Shown piece by piece: positions 1-7,740 of a DNA stretch of 38,289 bases. The notes under the pieces are model-generated. The model did no database searches and was not told where the DNA came from. It worked only from the letters and a program-made list of their open reading frames with translations. Positions within the stretch are counted from its first letter, which is position 1, and each line of letters opens with the position of its first letter. The position numbers and the translations under genes are program-made. This DNA comes from a virus, in the IMG/VR virus record IMGVR_UViG_3300027896_000109, positions 1-38,289 of that record. One strand, 5' to 3'.

Positions 1-61
1 CCCCCCGCCGCTCCAGGCGCTTCTCCAAATCTTCCAGGGTCTTGATCGGGTCCTTAGGCAT
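1..61 (-). CDS. Start of an unidentified head-region gene, cut by the left edge
   Basis: Only the first 20 codons are inside the window. The product begins MPKDPIKTLEDLEKRLERRG, a charged, probably helical N-terminus. The ATG at 61 is preceded by a good AGGAG ribosome binding site about 4 bases away, so the start is well supported. It follows the major capsid gene by one hairpin, the usual place for a small head-completion or connector protein. Nothing visible identifies the family. The frame does not continue into the repeat protein at the right window edge if position 1 is joined directly to 38289, so sequence is missing between them. Confidence 0.6.
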   Translation of the reverse strand, partial: MPKDPIKTLEDLEKRLERRG

Positions 62-76
62 AGCGCTCCTGTGGAT

Positions 77-95
77 CACCGGCTGAAAGCCGGTG
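77..95. repeat. Perfect hairpin directly after the capsid stop codon
   Basis: CACCGGCT-GAA-AGCCGGTG is an 8-bp perfect stem with a 3-base loop, touching the stop codon of the major capsid gene. There is no T-run, so it is not a classical intrinsic terminator. It may protect the 3' end of the capsid message, lower expression of the next gene, or be a REP-like chromosomal repeat. Confidence 0.65.
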
Positions 96-1061
96 CTACG
101 ATAGGGTCGCCTTCAGGGCATATTGCCAGTAGCCGTAGCCGACGTTGCGGCTCGCCTTGATGCCGTACTGATGCCGGTCGGTGTCGTGCTCGTATTCCGA
201 GCCCTCGGCCTTGGCCGAGACCTTGACCCCGTACTCCTCCTGGCGGATCAGGGGCTTGGCCCGGGCATCGGTGCGCAGCACCACGAAGTTAGTGGTCCAG
301 GAGAGCAGCGGGTTGACCACCACCGCGATCTGGAAGCCATTGGCCTGCATGGCCCGGACCAGGAGGTTATCGGCGGCGGCCCCGGCGGCGGTGGCCACCA
401 TCGGCGAACTGACCGCGGCGATCGCCGGCACGAACAGCGGCACCGGCACCATCACCAGGAACTGCCGGGCCTGGCCGTTCAGCGGCTGGCCCTGGTCATC
501 CACATAGCGGTACTGGTAGCCGATGCAACCCAGGATGGCCGCGGCCATCTCCGCCGGGGTCGGGGTGGCGGCGGTCGCCACGTCCAACTGGGGCACCTGC
601 GCCGCGGCCAGGAGATTGAGCTGGGTCCCGGAATTGCCCTCGATGTGGCTGGCGCTGAAGAACGGCAGGCCGTCATAGCATAAGGCCGATTCCCCCAGGG
701 CCAGGGCCGCGGAGCCTAAGACCTCCCAGTGCTCGTTGACCCGGTCCGCCATCTCCTGGACCCGGAGCATGATCTGCCCGGTCTTGTCCCGGATCAGGTC
801 GTCCAGTTCGATGTCCAGGGTGGCCTCGAATTTGAGGTTTTCCAGGGAATAGGCGTCGGCCCGGAGTCCCTGGGGGTGACGGCCGGCGATCCATTGGCGC
901 ACCGCCGGGGACATGCCCAGCCACCGGTATTGCTCGACTTTCTGCTGCGAGGTCACCAGAAACGATACCGGCGACATCCAGGAGCCGGCCAACCCGGCCT
1001 CCAGGGTCTGAAAAAAGATGCCGATCAGGGCTCGGCTGGAAAATCCAAGTTGTTCAGGCAT
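96..1061 (-). CDS. Major capsid protein, Mu gpT-like
   Basis: This 321-residue protein has the length and features of the Mu-like major head subunit gpT family: an N-terminal arm, a central stretch with DGLPFFSASH around residues 130-140, a KPLIRQ motif near residue 270, and a C-terminus ending GYGYWQYALKATLS. It would assemble the icosahedral shell. It is the last complete gene of the head operon in this window, 2 bases after the coiled-coil gene. The surrounding large terminase, gpW, portal and S49 protease are of lambda type, so a Mu-type shell protein here is a mosaic combination. The family call rests on recognised motifs, not a search. Confidence 0.85.
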   Translation of the reverse strand: MPEQLGFSSRALIGIFFQTLEAGLAGSWMSPVSFLVTSQQKVEQYRWLGMSPAVRQWIAGRHPQGLRADAYSLENLKFEATLDIELDDLIRDKTGQIMLRVQEMADRVNEHWEVLGSAALALGESALCYDGLPFFSASHIEGNSGTQLNLLAAAQVPQLDVATAATPTPAEMAAAILGCIGYQYRYVDDQGQPLNGQARQFLVMVPVPLFVPAIAAVSSPMVATAAGAAADNLLVRAMQANGFQIAVVVNPLLSWTTNFVVLRTDARAKPLIRQEEYGVKVSAKAEGSEYEHDTDRHQYGIKASRNVGYGYWQYALKATLS

Positions 1062-1063
1062 GG

Positions 1064-1282
1064 TTAATCCTCCTCTTGGTCCTCGCCAATAATTTTAAAG
1101 TTTGACCCGGACGGGAACTTCGCCAGCCAGAAACCTAATTCCTGGCTGGCGCCCCGGATGGCGTTGATCTGCGCCAGGATGCCCCCTTTCTGTTGCTCCA
1201 GGGCCTCCAGTTGCGCCAGCAAGGATTGCTCCCGCTGGTCCAATTCCGCCTGCCGCTGACTGAGTTCCTCGATGGTGATCAT
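1064..1282 (-). CDS. Small coiled-coil head-operon protein
   Basis: About 72 residues. The central part is rich in Gln, Glu, Leu and Arg (ELSQRQAELDQREQSLLAQL) with heptad spacing, so a coiled coil is likely; the C-terminus is acidic (GEDQEED). I prefer the ATG at 1282 over the one at 1309, because it lies 10 bases after the upstream stop codon and has TAAGGA 7 bases before it, whereas 1309 overlaps the decoration gene. The place between decoration and capsid genes suggests a head-assembly helper. No specific family is recognised. Confidence 0.7.
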   Translation of the reverse strand: MITIEELSQRQAELDQREQSLLAQLEALEQQKGGILAQINAIRGASQELGFWLAKFPSGSNFKIIGEDQEED

Positions 1283-1292
1283 GCGCCCATCC

Positions 1293-2306
1293 TTAGGAGG
1301 CCGTGCCATAGAGCCGGATAAACTTCTGGCCGTCCGGGGTCATGACGCTGATGGCAATGGACGCCGCGGACAGAAAGCCCCCGGCCTCCTCGATGTTAAA
1401 CAAATGCGGCAGCCGGGCCGGATAGACCGTGATCGCCCCATCGATGATCGCCGAACCGTTCTGGCTGAGGCGGACCAGGTAATGGCCGCCGCTGGCTTTG
1501 ACGGTGCTGTGATCGTCGAACCAGGCGGACCAGCGCCGCCCCACCGACGCCCCGGTGGCGTCGATACACGAATACAGCCCGCAGACGATGTTGGCGACGC
1601 TGTTTTGGGTATAGGCGTTGGGCTGGGCATACCCCTGGACCGCATAGAGGTTGCCGTGGTTATCCACCCCGGCGGAGGCCGAGAAATTACCGCAGACCGT
1701 GGGTCCGGCGGCGTCGCTGCGGGCCCGCATCCGCAGGGTGGCGAAGTCGCCCGAGGCCGCGGCATTCGCCAGCAGCAGTTTCATCCCGCAGGCCCCAGGC
1801 GCGGTGAAGGGCACCCAGGTGATTCCAGTGGTCATCAGCGAGCCGTTGGTTTCGGTCCCCGGCACCAGGGTTTCGAAATCGAGGCGGCCCCCGCCCTCCA
1901 CCTCCTGGACCGTCAGGAACTCCACCACCGCGATGTTGGTGGTGACGTAACGGATCACCAGACCCACCAGGGTATTGGCGTTGCCATTCGAGGTCAGGGC
2001 CAGGGTATTGCTATCCGAGGCGAAGACCTGTTTGCCGGGGCTAGTGAGCGCCACCGAGGCGAGAGTGACCTGGGCCCGATAGCGGCCACTATGCAGCCAC
2101 ACCGAAATGGCTCCGGCGCCGCCGTTGCGGTTGTCAGCTTCGGCGGCGGCATGTCCGAGAAATTTCGCCCCCAGGACCGCGGTGGCCCGCCCGGCGGCAT
2201 CCGCAAAGACCAGGGACCCCTGAAAAAGTTGCTGGCCCGCGGCCACCGGGATAACGTTACGGTCGCCGGTCTCCAGTTCCAACGGCACATTCTTGCTTGC
2301 AGCCAT
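1293..2306 (-). CDS. Head decoration / capsid cement protein with an extra C-terminal domain
   Basis: 337 residues. The first ~120 (NVPLELETGDRNVIPVAAGQ, then a Gly/Ala/Val-rich beta region) resemble the DUF2190-like cement proteins that lie between protease and capsid genes in lambda- and Mu-like phages. Cement proteins are usually about 110-150 residues. Here a further ~200 residues follow, with many Asn/Ser/Gly residues and a few Cys, suggesting a second beta-rich domain displayed on the capsid surface, such as a head spike. The order protease, decoration, capsid supports the role. The function of the C-terminal domain is inference. Confidence 0.7.
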   Translation of the reverse strand: MAASKNVPLELETGDRNVIPVAAGQQLFQGSLVFADAAGRATAVLGAKFLGHAAAEADNRNGGAGAISVWLHSGRYRAQVTLASVALTSPGKQVFASDSNTLALTSNGNANTLVGLVIRYVTTNIAVVEFLTVQEVEGGGRLDFETLVPGTETNGSLMTTGITWVPFTAPGACGMKLLLANAAASGDFATLRMRARSDAAGPTVCGNFSASAGVDNHGNLYAVQGYAQPNAYTQNSVANIVCGLYSCIDATGASVGRRWSAWFDDHSTVKASGGHYLVRLSQNGSAIIDGAITVYPARLPHLFNIEEAGGFLSAASIAISVMTPDGQKFIRLYGTAS

Positions 2307-2339
2307 AGATTTCCTCCTCGTGGCGCCGGCGTCGCCGGG

Positions 2340-2846
2340 TTAGCCTTTTTTGATCTGTTTGGCGAGACCGCTTTCCTCGGCCCGTTGATAAGCCAGGTAG
2401 GTCTCGAACTTGCCGCCGAACTCCTGGCGGAGTTTGGCGTCCTGGTCCCAGGCCGCCTTCGTCCGGGTCTCGATGGGGGCATCCCCCGGCGGTTCGAGGT
2501 GCGTCTCCACCTTCGCGGGCGTGGTCCCCATCGGCGGCGGGGCCGCCGCGGTCATCGCCGCCAGGGCCTCGGCCCGCACCTGGTCCCCGTGGGCCAGGAA
2601 GGCTTTGAACGCCGCCTTAGGCTCGCGCCCGTCCTGGATCACCTCGAACAGCAGACCTTTCAGCCCCGCGGCCTCCAGGATCTCCACCACCCGGGCCCGC
2701 TCCCCGTCCCGGCCTTCGGCCCGCAGCTGCGCCGCCGCCTCCGGCTGCCGGGTGCACAATTGTTCCAGCGTCACTTCTCCGGCTCCCTCGGCCTTGATCG
2801 CCACGAACAGCTCCGGGTGCTGGCTCTCGAAAGTTTTTCGGTCCAT
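2340..2846 (-). CDS. Internal in-frame scaffold protein (Nu3-like)
   Basis: Inside the protease gene three ATG codons occur in a row (2852-2844), preceded by AGGGGAGG at 2860-2853. The third ATG is 6 bases from GGAGG, an optimal spacing. Translation from it gives a 168-residue protein identical to the protease C-terminus, beginning MDRKTFESQHPEL. Lambda makes its scaffold Nu3 this way, from an internal start within gene C. The product would line the procapsid and then be degraded. The start signal is seen directly; the role follows from the lambda analogy. Confidence 0.7.
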   Translation of the reverse strand: MDRKTFESQHPELFVAIKAEGAGEVTLEQLCTRQPEAAAQLRAEGRDGERARVVEILEAAGLKGLLFEVIQDGREPKAAFKAFLAHGDQVRAEALAAMTAAAPPPMGTTPAKVETHLEPPGDAPIETRTKAAWDQDAKLRQEFGGKFETYLAYQRAEESGLAKQIKKG

Positions 2847-3737
2847 CATCATCCTCCCCTGGCCCGGTTGGGCCATTTGCTTAGCCAACGCCAAGGCGTC
2901 GTCCAAGGTGCCGATCTGATCCACCAGGCCGACATCCAGGGCCTGGCGGCCAATGAACATCCGCCCGTCACCCATCGCCGCATGCACCACGGCCGCATCC
3001 TGCCCGCGGTTGCGCCCCACCCCATCCAGGAACAGCTGGTAATAGGTATCCGAAATCTGTTGTAAATAATCCTGGGCCTCCGCCGACAGGGGGCCGGCGT
3101 CGCTACCCATGGTTTTGTAGCGGCCCGAATAGATCAGGGTGCGTTTGACGCCCCGCTGGGCATCCTGGCCGGAGCGGTCGAAATGGGTCATGGCCACGCC
3201 GATCGACCCCAGCACCGCGGTCTCCTCGGCCACCACCTGATCGGCCGCCGACCCGAGCCAGTAAGCGGCGCTGGTCATCTGGCCGTTGGCGAAGGCCACC
3301 AGGGGCTTTTGCCCCCGGCTCGCCAGGATCTGATCCGCCAGGGTCTTGACCCCGTCCACCGAGCCCCCCGGAGAATCGACATCCAAGAGGATCGCCTGCA
3401 CCCGGGGATCGGCCAGGGCCTCCCGGAGTTGCGCGCCCACCACCTCATAGCTGGTGCCGCCGGAAAAATCGGCCAGCAGGTTCATCCGTTTATCCAGGAC
3501 GCCATACACCGGGATCAGGGCCACCCCGTCCCGCACCTGATAGGATTCATCCTGAACCTGAGGGCCGCCTTTGCCCGCCGCCAGGACGGGCCAGTCGAGC
3601 TTCTGGCCGTCCAGCAGGGCCTCGGCCAGGGCGACAAATTCCTCCAGTTTGGCCGGGTGCAGGGCCCAAGCTTTGTCCTGATACGAGGCAAAGACCAGGG
3701 GATATCGCTGCTCGAAAATCGGTTCATTGCGGGGCAT
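2340..3737 (-). CDS. S49 family capsid maturation protease with scaffold tail
   Basis: A SppA/ClpP-like S49 serine peptidase, equivalent to lambda gpC. From the ATG at 3737 it is 465 residues. DVDSPGGSVDG forms the oxyanion region; the likely nucleophile is Ser156 in TSAAYWLGSAAD and the general base Lys208 in SGRYKTMG. The last ~170 residues are charged, Ala/Glu-rich and proline-containing, as in phage scaffold domains. The ATG at 3737 is preferred over a GTG at 3746 because AGGAGG sits 8 bases before it. The gene overlaps the portal stop by 14 bases. It should remove scaffold and trim procapsid proteins. Confidence 0.9.
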   Translation of the reverse strand: MPRNEPIFEQRYPLVFASYQDKAWALHPAKLEEFVALAEALLDGQKLDWPVLAAGKGGPQVQDESYQVRDGVALIPVYGVLDKRMNLLADFSGGTSYEVVGAQLREALADPRVQAILLDVDSPGGSVDGVKTLADQILASRGQKPLVAFANGQMTSAAYWLGSAADQVVAEETAVLGSIGVAMTHFDRSGQDAQRGVKRTLIYSGRYKTMGSDAGPLSAEAQDYLQQISDTYYQLFLDGVGRNRGQDAAVVHAAMGDGRMFIGRQALDVGLVDQIGTLDDALALAKQMAQPGQGRMMMDRKTFESQHPELFVAIKAEGAGEVTLEQLCTRQPEAAAQLRAEGRDGERARVVEILEAAGLKGLLFEVIQDGREPKAAFKAFLAHGDQVRAEALAAMTAAAPPPMGTTPAKVETHLEPPGDAPIETRTKAAWDQDAKLRQEFGGKFETYLAYQRAEESGLAKQIKKG

Positions 3738-5250
3738 TGGCTCCACCTCCTACCTGCGAGTCGCCTTCCGGCAGGATCTGCACCTGCACGCTCAAAGGCG
3801 CAGGCAAACCCAATTCCTTCAGGCGCTTTTGCTCCCGGGCCCGCTGCTTCAGGACATCCTCCCAATCCCGGCCCTGGGCGGCGCACTGGTCCGCGAGGGT
3901 GGCGTAGTTGTAATCCTCCTCCAGCTTGGCGGCGACGATCTCCTTCACCGGATCGACCCAACCCCGGCCCGGCCCGATCCAGACCGCCCGGCAATATTCC
4001 GCCCGCTGGGCGTAGAAATTCTTTGCCGGGAACCGGCCCCGGAGATAGGCCTCCTCCAGGACCAGCTCCCACACCGGCTGGCAGAATTTCCGGGTCAGCC
4101 ATTGCCGCCAATAGAGAAAAACCCGCCAGGCTTCCAGCAGGGCCGCCCGGGCGCTGGAATAATTGGTCCGGGAAAAATCCTTGAGCAGCAGTTCATACGG
4201 CAACCCCAGGGCATTGCCGATGATGCGTAGCACCTTGGTCAGGAAGACGTCGAAAGTTTCGCCGCCCCGTTTGAAGTCGATGAGCTTGATGTCCTCCCCC
4301 GGGGCCAGGGTCGGGATCATGCCGGGCTCCAACTGCGTCAATTTTTTGCCGGTGCCGGGCTCCTGGATGGTGGCCAGGATGGGAATATTGGGATCGTTCT
4401 GGGTAATGACCGCCGACAGACAGGCGGCGACCTTTTCCGCGACCACCTCGGCGTCCAGGGAATCCGCCAGCGATTTAAATAATTTCAGCACCGGGGCGAA
4501 GTGGGGCACGCCCCGGACCTGGCCGGGTTGCTGGGTGGCGAAGATATGGAGGATCAAGGGGCGACCCTGGGCATCCCGGGCCGGAATCCCGGTGAATTCA
4601 AAGCTCGGCAATTCCAGGTCACCGACATTTTTGGGGGCCTTGCGAATCCAATAGCGCACCGGCTCCTGACGCACCGCCCCCAACTCCACCCCCTGAAAGA
4701 CATTCTCGCGGCTCAGACCCTGGGGGGTGGCCAGGCGGTCGGCGGCCACCATTTCCAGGGCCCGGCCCAGGGGCCGGAAGGAGGTCGGCGGCAATATCGG
4801 CAGGTTGACCAGGATTTCCCCGTCTTCAACCACCTTGCGCATCACCAGGGCCTGGATCTCGGCGAAATCGAGGCGGCCGGCGGCGTCGGCCCCAGGCTGC
4901 CAGAGATCGAAGGCGGCCTCGGCTTGCGCCTGGAGGGCCTCGGCCTCCTCTTCGGAGATCCCCAACTGGTCGGCCCGCAGGCGGCTCTGGGGCTGCAACC
5001 CCGGCCCGACGACATTGACGGTAATGGTTTGGGGGAGCGACGCGGCGATAGGGTCGTTGAGGCAGCGGTCCTGGGACCGGTCCCGCAGGGTCTGGAGTTC
5101 CCAGGGCAGGGGGTTGGTGCCCAGACCGGAGGTGACCCAATCCATCATCAGGCGGTTGAAGCGGGCGCCTTCGAAACGGCCGGCTGCCGCTTCGACCCGC
5201 AGGGGCCGGCCCAGATAATCCAGCAGGGGTCCGGGGGTTTCGGCTCGCAT
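3724..5250 (-). CDS. Portal protein, lambda gpB type
   Basis: 508 residues. The content (MMDWVTSGLGTNPLPWELQT near the N-terminus, DPIAASLPQTITVNVVGPGL, ADRL, then ALGLPYELLLKDFSRTNYSS and ARAALLEAWRVF around residues 360-395) is typical of the lambda-type phage portal family. It forms the dodecameric ring at the capsid vertex through which DNA enters and leaves. The open frame extends upstream, but the true start is the ATG at 5250, which shares a base with the gpW-like stop (TGATG). The lambda order W, portal, protease is preserved. Confidence 0.92.
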   Translation of the reverse strand: MRAETPGPLLDYLGRPLRVEAAAGRFEGARFNRLMMDWVTSGLGTNPLPWELQTLRDRSQDRCLNDPIAASLPQTITVNVVGPGLQPQSRLRADQLGISEEEAEALQAQAEAAFDLWQPGADAAGRLDFAEIQALVMRKVVEDGEILVNLPILPPTSFRPLGRALEMVAADRLATPQGLSRENVFQGVELGAVRQEPVRYWIRKAPKNVGDLELPSFEFTGIPARDAQGRPLILHIFATQQPGQVRGVPHFAPVLKLFKSLADSLDAEVVAEKVAACLSAVITQNDPNIPILATIQEPGTGKKLTQLEPGMIPTLAPGEDIKLIDFKRGGETFDVFLTKVLRIIGNALGLPYELLLKDFSRTNYSSARAALLEAWRVFLYWRQWLTRKFCQPVWELVLEEAYLRGRFPAKNFYAQRAEYCRAVWIGPGRGWVDPVKEIVAAKLEEDYNYATLADQCAAQGRDWEDVLKQRAREQKRLKELGLPAPLSVQVQILPEGDSQVGGGANAPQ

Positions 5251-5492
5251 CAGGCCGGCCTCTCGAACTGGACATAAGTGACGCGGCCACCCGCGGCGAT
5301 GGCTTCCCCCCGGGCATATTCCTTGAGCCAGAACTGGCGCTCCCGGTACATGGCGGCCAGGTCGCCCCGCTGCTGGTGCGCCCCCTGGCCCGGCCCCCCG
5401 GAGACCACGACCTGCTTGCTTTCGGTCTCGAGGATCTGGGTATCCAGGGCGACGATCTTCGCCTGAATTTCGGCTAAGGTATAGAGCGGCAT
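5250..5492 (-). CDS. gpW-like head-tail connector
   Basis: 80 residues from the ATG at 5492, which has GGGAGG just upstream. The N-terminus MPLYTLAEIQAKIVALDTQI followed by a charged helix (AAMYRERQFWLKEYARGE) fits the gpW family of small joining proteins that plug the portal after packaging. In lambda, W lies directly before the portal gene, as here. A terminator-like hairpin ends only about 10 bases upstream of the start codon, so expression may depend on readthrough or antitermination. Confidence 0.75.
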   Translation of the reverse strand: MPLYTLAEIQAKIVALDTQILETESKQVVVSGGPGQGAHQQRGDLAAMYRERQFWLKEYARGEAIAAGGRVTYVQFERPA

Positions 5493-5501
5493 GGACCTCC
5501 C

Positions 5502-5543
5502 AAAAAAAACCGGATGTTTCCTGAGAGGATACACCCGGTTTTT
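5502..5543 (-). terminator. Intrinsic terminator just before the gpW-like gene
   Basis: On the minus strand AAAAACCGG and CCGGTTTTT form a 9-bp stem, extended inward by a G/T-G-T to A-C-A pairing with one mismatch, and followed by eight T residues. This is a convincing rho-independent terminator. It separates the glycan cassette and HTH gene from the gpW-portal-capsid genes. Confidence 0.75.
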
Positions 5544-5576
5544 GGCCCAAATACAACTCGTGACGTCTATGAACGC

Positions 5577-5801
5577 CTATGAACGCTCAGGTGATAACTT
5601 TTGCTCTTGACATATTTTTTTTCGCCGCCATTGGGTGATCAATTCCGAATCGGATTCCCAGACGCCATTCAGTTTTCTCGCCGGGAAATCTTGGCAAACG
5701 ATCCATTCCTCTACCGTCTTCCAAGACCGGCCGACAAAATTGCAAATATTCTTTTTCCCGGTAAGCAGAAAAGTCGTCATGGCGTGATCCCCGGTCGTCA
5801 T
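5577..5801 (-). CDS. Small winged-helix DNA-binding protein
   Basis: 74 residues. The segment GKKNICNFVGRSWKTVEEWI, then FPARKLNGVWESDSELITQW, has the helix-turn-helix plus wing pattern of excisionase and gpNu1-type proteins, and resembles the N-terminus of the small terminase at 11146. The ATG at 5801 overlaps the upstream stop as ATGA. A second in-frame ATG lies 21 bases downstream because a 21-base segment including the start codon is tandemly duplicated. It is the last gene of the glycan cassette, before a terminator. A regulatory role is likely but its target is unknown. Confidence 0.7.
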   Translation of the reverse strand: MTTGDHAMTTFLLTGKKNICNFVGRSWKTVEEWIVCQDFPARKLNGVWESDSELITQWRRKKICQEQKLSPERS

Positions 5802-6511
5802 GGCATGATCCCCTGCCGGTATTTTTCGTTGATCGCCGCGGTCTTGGCCAGATAGGTCTCCAGGGGTGTCGGCTCGGTGACGGTCTGCCCCCGCCAGTCC
5901 AGCGCCGCGCCGCAACGATCCTCGCCGATGAACCAGCGGGCGTAGCGGTTGACCTGGCTGTGCAGGGTCCACACCAACGACTCGCCATCGATCCGGTGAT
6001 CTACCAGGGATGGCATGGTGTACCACACCGGACGCCCCTGGGTCAGATACCAATAGGCGATGCGCACATCATAGTTGGGCATGTGGCAGTGGGCCTCGAC
6101 CCAGGCGAGCATCGGGGCAATATCGGCCACCGGCAGGAGCACCGCCGGGCCCCAGTTGAGGCGCTGCAGCACCAGCCAGCGCCCCCCCCGGCGCCCGTCC
6201 CGGCGGCATTGCGCCACCAGGTGGTTCCAGCGCTTCTTGTTGCGGACGAACAGTGAGATTGGCCGGTCCGGGGCCGCGGCAATCACTCGGGGCAAGGCCC
6301 GCAGCAAATCCCGGCTCAGGATCACATCATCCTGAAGCACCAGGTGGTGGCTGGCCGCCGGGTCGTGCAGCTCCCAGGCCCGCCGGCCGGTATCCCAACG
6401 GTTGCCGATCTGGTCCCAGGCCACCGGCACCTCCTGCCCGAGAGCGGCAAAGAGGGGGGGGATGAAGGCGGCCCGCGAGGGATGGGCCATGATGGAGACG
6501 GAGATGGTCAT
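5798..6511 (-). CDS. Putative GT-A type glycosyltransferase
   Basis: 237 residues. After an N-terminal beta strand (MTISVSIMAHPSR) comes HHLVLQDDVILSRDLLRALP near residues 55-75; the Asp-Asp pair after hydrophobic residues is the metal/nucleotide-sugar signature of GT-A folds, and the surroundings resemble GT25-like enzymes. It would transfer a sugar from a nucleotide donor; the acceptor is unknown. The start is 3 bases after the methyltransferase stop and its own stop overlaps the HTH gene start, so translation is coupled. Confidence 0.65.
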   Translation of the reverse strand: MTISVSIMAHPSRAAFIPPLFAALGQEVPVAWDQIGNRWDTGRRAWELHDPAASHHLVLQDDVILSRDLLRALPRVIAAAPDRPISLFVRNKKRWNHLVAQCRRDGRRGGRWLVLQRLNWGPAVLLPVADIAPMLAWVEAHCHMPNYDVRIAYWYLTQGRPVWYTMPSLVDHRIDGESLVWTLHSQVNRYARWFIGEDRCGAALDWRGQTVTEPTPLETYLAKTAAINEKYRQGIMP

Positions 6512-6514
6512 CGT

Positions 6515-7087
6515 TTACCCCAAATCCTGATCAAAATGATGGACTATTTGGTGATACCAGATGGACCCCAAGGTATGAAAATTCGTCCCGAAGATCTCCC
6601 GGACCGCCTGCACCACGCCCGGCCAACCGGACCGGTAGTCGTGCCCGGCGATGAGTTTCCGGGCCTTAGGCCGCCAGGCGAGAATATCGGCCCGGACCTC
6701 CTCATAGAGGTGGCCGCCGTCAATAAAGACCATATCCACCGCCGCGTCTTGGAACAGGGCCGCAGCCTCCAGACTCGGCTTACAGATCACCTGCAGGTTG
6801 GGAAAATGGTTAAGGTTTTTGAGAAACCGGGCGAAGACATCCTCCCGCTGCACCGCCCGGCAAGCCGGGTCCAGGTCCCCGGCGGCGGTCCGGCTGCCCT
6901 GCCAGTGATCTACCGCAAAGACCGGTCCATGGGTGCCGGACAACAGGGCATGGGTGCTGCGGCCATACCAGGAGCCGATCTCCACTACCGAGTCCATGCG
7001 CCCGGCGGTGGCGTAGAGCCATTGTAATAACTCGGGCCGCATCCAGCCCTTGAGGTCATTGCCGGGATAAACCTGATGAGACATCAT
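6515..7087 (-). CDS. Class I SAM-dependent methyltransferase
   Basis: 190 residues from the first of two adjacent ATGs at 7087, which overlaps the upstream stop. VVEIGSWYGRSTHALL is the SAM-binding motif I, FAVDHW the second acidic strand, and DMVFIDGGHLYEEVRADI with AGHDY are typical of Methyltransf_24-like enzymes that act on small molecules or sugars. Between glycosyltransferase genes it probably caps or modifies a glycan. DNA methylation is unlikely, because no DPPY/NPPY-type motif is present. Confidence 0.8.
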   Translation of the reverse strand: MMSHQVYPGNDLKGWMRPELLQWLYATAGRMDSVVEIGSWYGRSTHALLSGTHGPVFAVDHWQGSRTAAGDLDPACRAVQREDVFARFLKNLNHFPNLQVICKPSLEAAALFQDAAVDMVFIDGGHLYEEVRADILAWRPKARKLIAGHDYRSGWPGVVQAVREIFGTNFHTLGSIWYHQIVHHFDQDLG

Positions 7088-7740
7088 CGTTTCCCCTCGA
7101 TTAGCGGTCGGTCTCGCTCGCCGATTTTCGTATGACAATTGCCGCCGTGCACCACCAGGTCGCAATAACCCTCAGGCACCGTCACCACCCGGGGGCAAAT
7201 CTGCCACAGCCGGCGGTGATTACATTCGTAAATATAGCGATAGTTTTTCTGGTCGGGTTGGTAGAGGCTAAGGAACATCGAGGGTTGCTGCCGGTGATAA
7301 CGGGTGGCCAGGCGATAGCGTTGGCCGCTGGCCAGGTCCAGCTTGTAGGGTTGGAAGGATACCAACAGGGACTTGTCGGGCCGTTTGGCGATTTCTTTGC
7401 GAATGCGAGCCACGTAGTGTTTGGACAGCAAATCGTCGGAATCGTGCCGGGTCTGGATCGCCACCTGGGGCAGCGCCCCTTTCCCCGGCGCCAGGGCGAT
7501 GAGGCCGATTACCTGATCTTCCGCCTGGGCGCCATCCTGATATGTGCGGATCCGGGGGTCCAGGGCCTGCAAACGCTCCTGGTGGGCGGGATGACAACTA
7601 ATCCAGATGGCGAAATCCGGGCAGGTCTGGCGGGCCAGGCACGGGAGCACCTGCTGCTCGAAAAAATCCAGGCGCCAGGCGGCCCGGGGATCGTCCGGGG
7701 CGAAATATAGGCGGATGATGATGGCGTGGGTCAAAGTCAT
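7084..7740 (-). CDS. Putative rhamnosyltransferase-like glycosyltransferase
   Basis: 218 residues. It begins with an IIIRLYF strand, has QTCPDFAIWISCHPAHQERL near residue 40-55 and TRHDSDDLLSKHYVARI near residue 98-115. The Asp-Ser-Asp-Asp cluster fits the DxD motif of the putative rhamnosyltransferase family found in capsule and O-antigen loci and in phages. The stop at 7084 overlaps the methyltransferase start and its start overlaps the Stealth-like stop. Substrate and acceptor cannot be read from sequence. Confidence 0.7.
   Translation of the reverse strand: MTLTHAIIIRLYFAPDDPRAAWRLDFFEQQVLPCLARQTCPDFAIWISCHPAHQERLQALDPRIRTYQDGAQAEDQVIGLIALAPGKGALPQVAIQTRHDSDDLLSKHYVARIRKEIAKRPDKSLLVSFQPYKLDLASGQRYRLATRYHRQQPSMFLSLYQPDQKNYRYIYECNHRRLWQICPRVVTVPEGYCDLVVHGGNCHTKIGERDRPLIEGKR

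Noticed and set aside
123-683. 186-codon plus-strand frame
   Set aside because: Antisense to the capsid gene, with low-complexity Gly/His/Arg sequence.
1272-3065. 597-codon open frame on the plus strand
   Set aside because: It is antisense to the decoration and protease genes, rich in Arg/Gly/His/Pro and without motifs; a by-product of high GC third positions.
6515-7087. DNA methyltransferase of a restriction-modification system
   Set aside because: The motifs fit small-molecule/sugar methyltransferases; no DNA-target catalytic motif and no endonuclease nearby.
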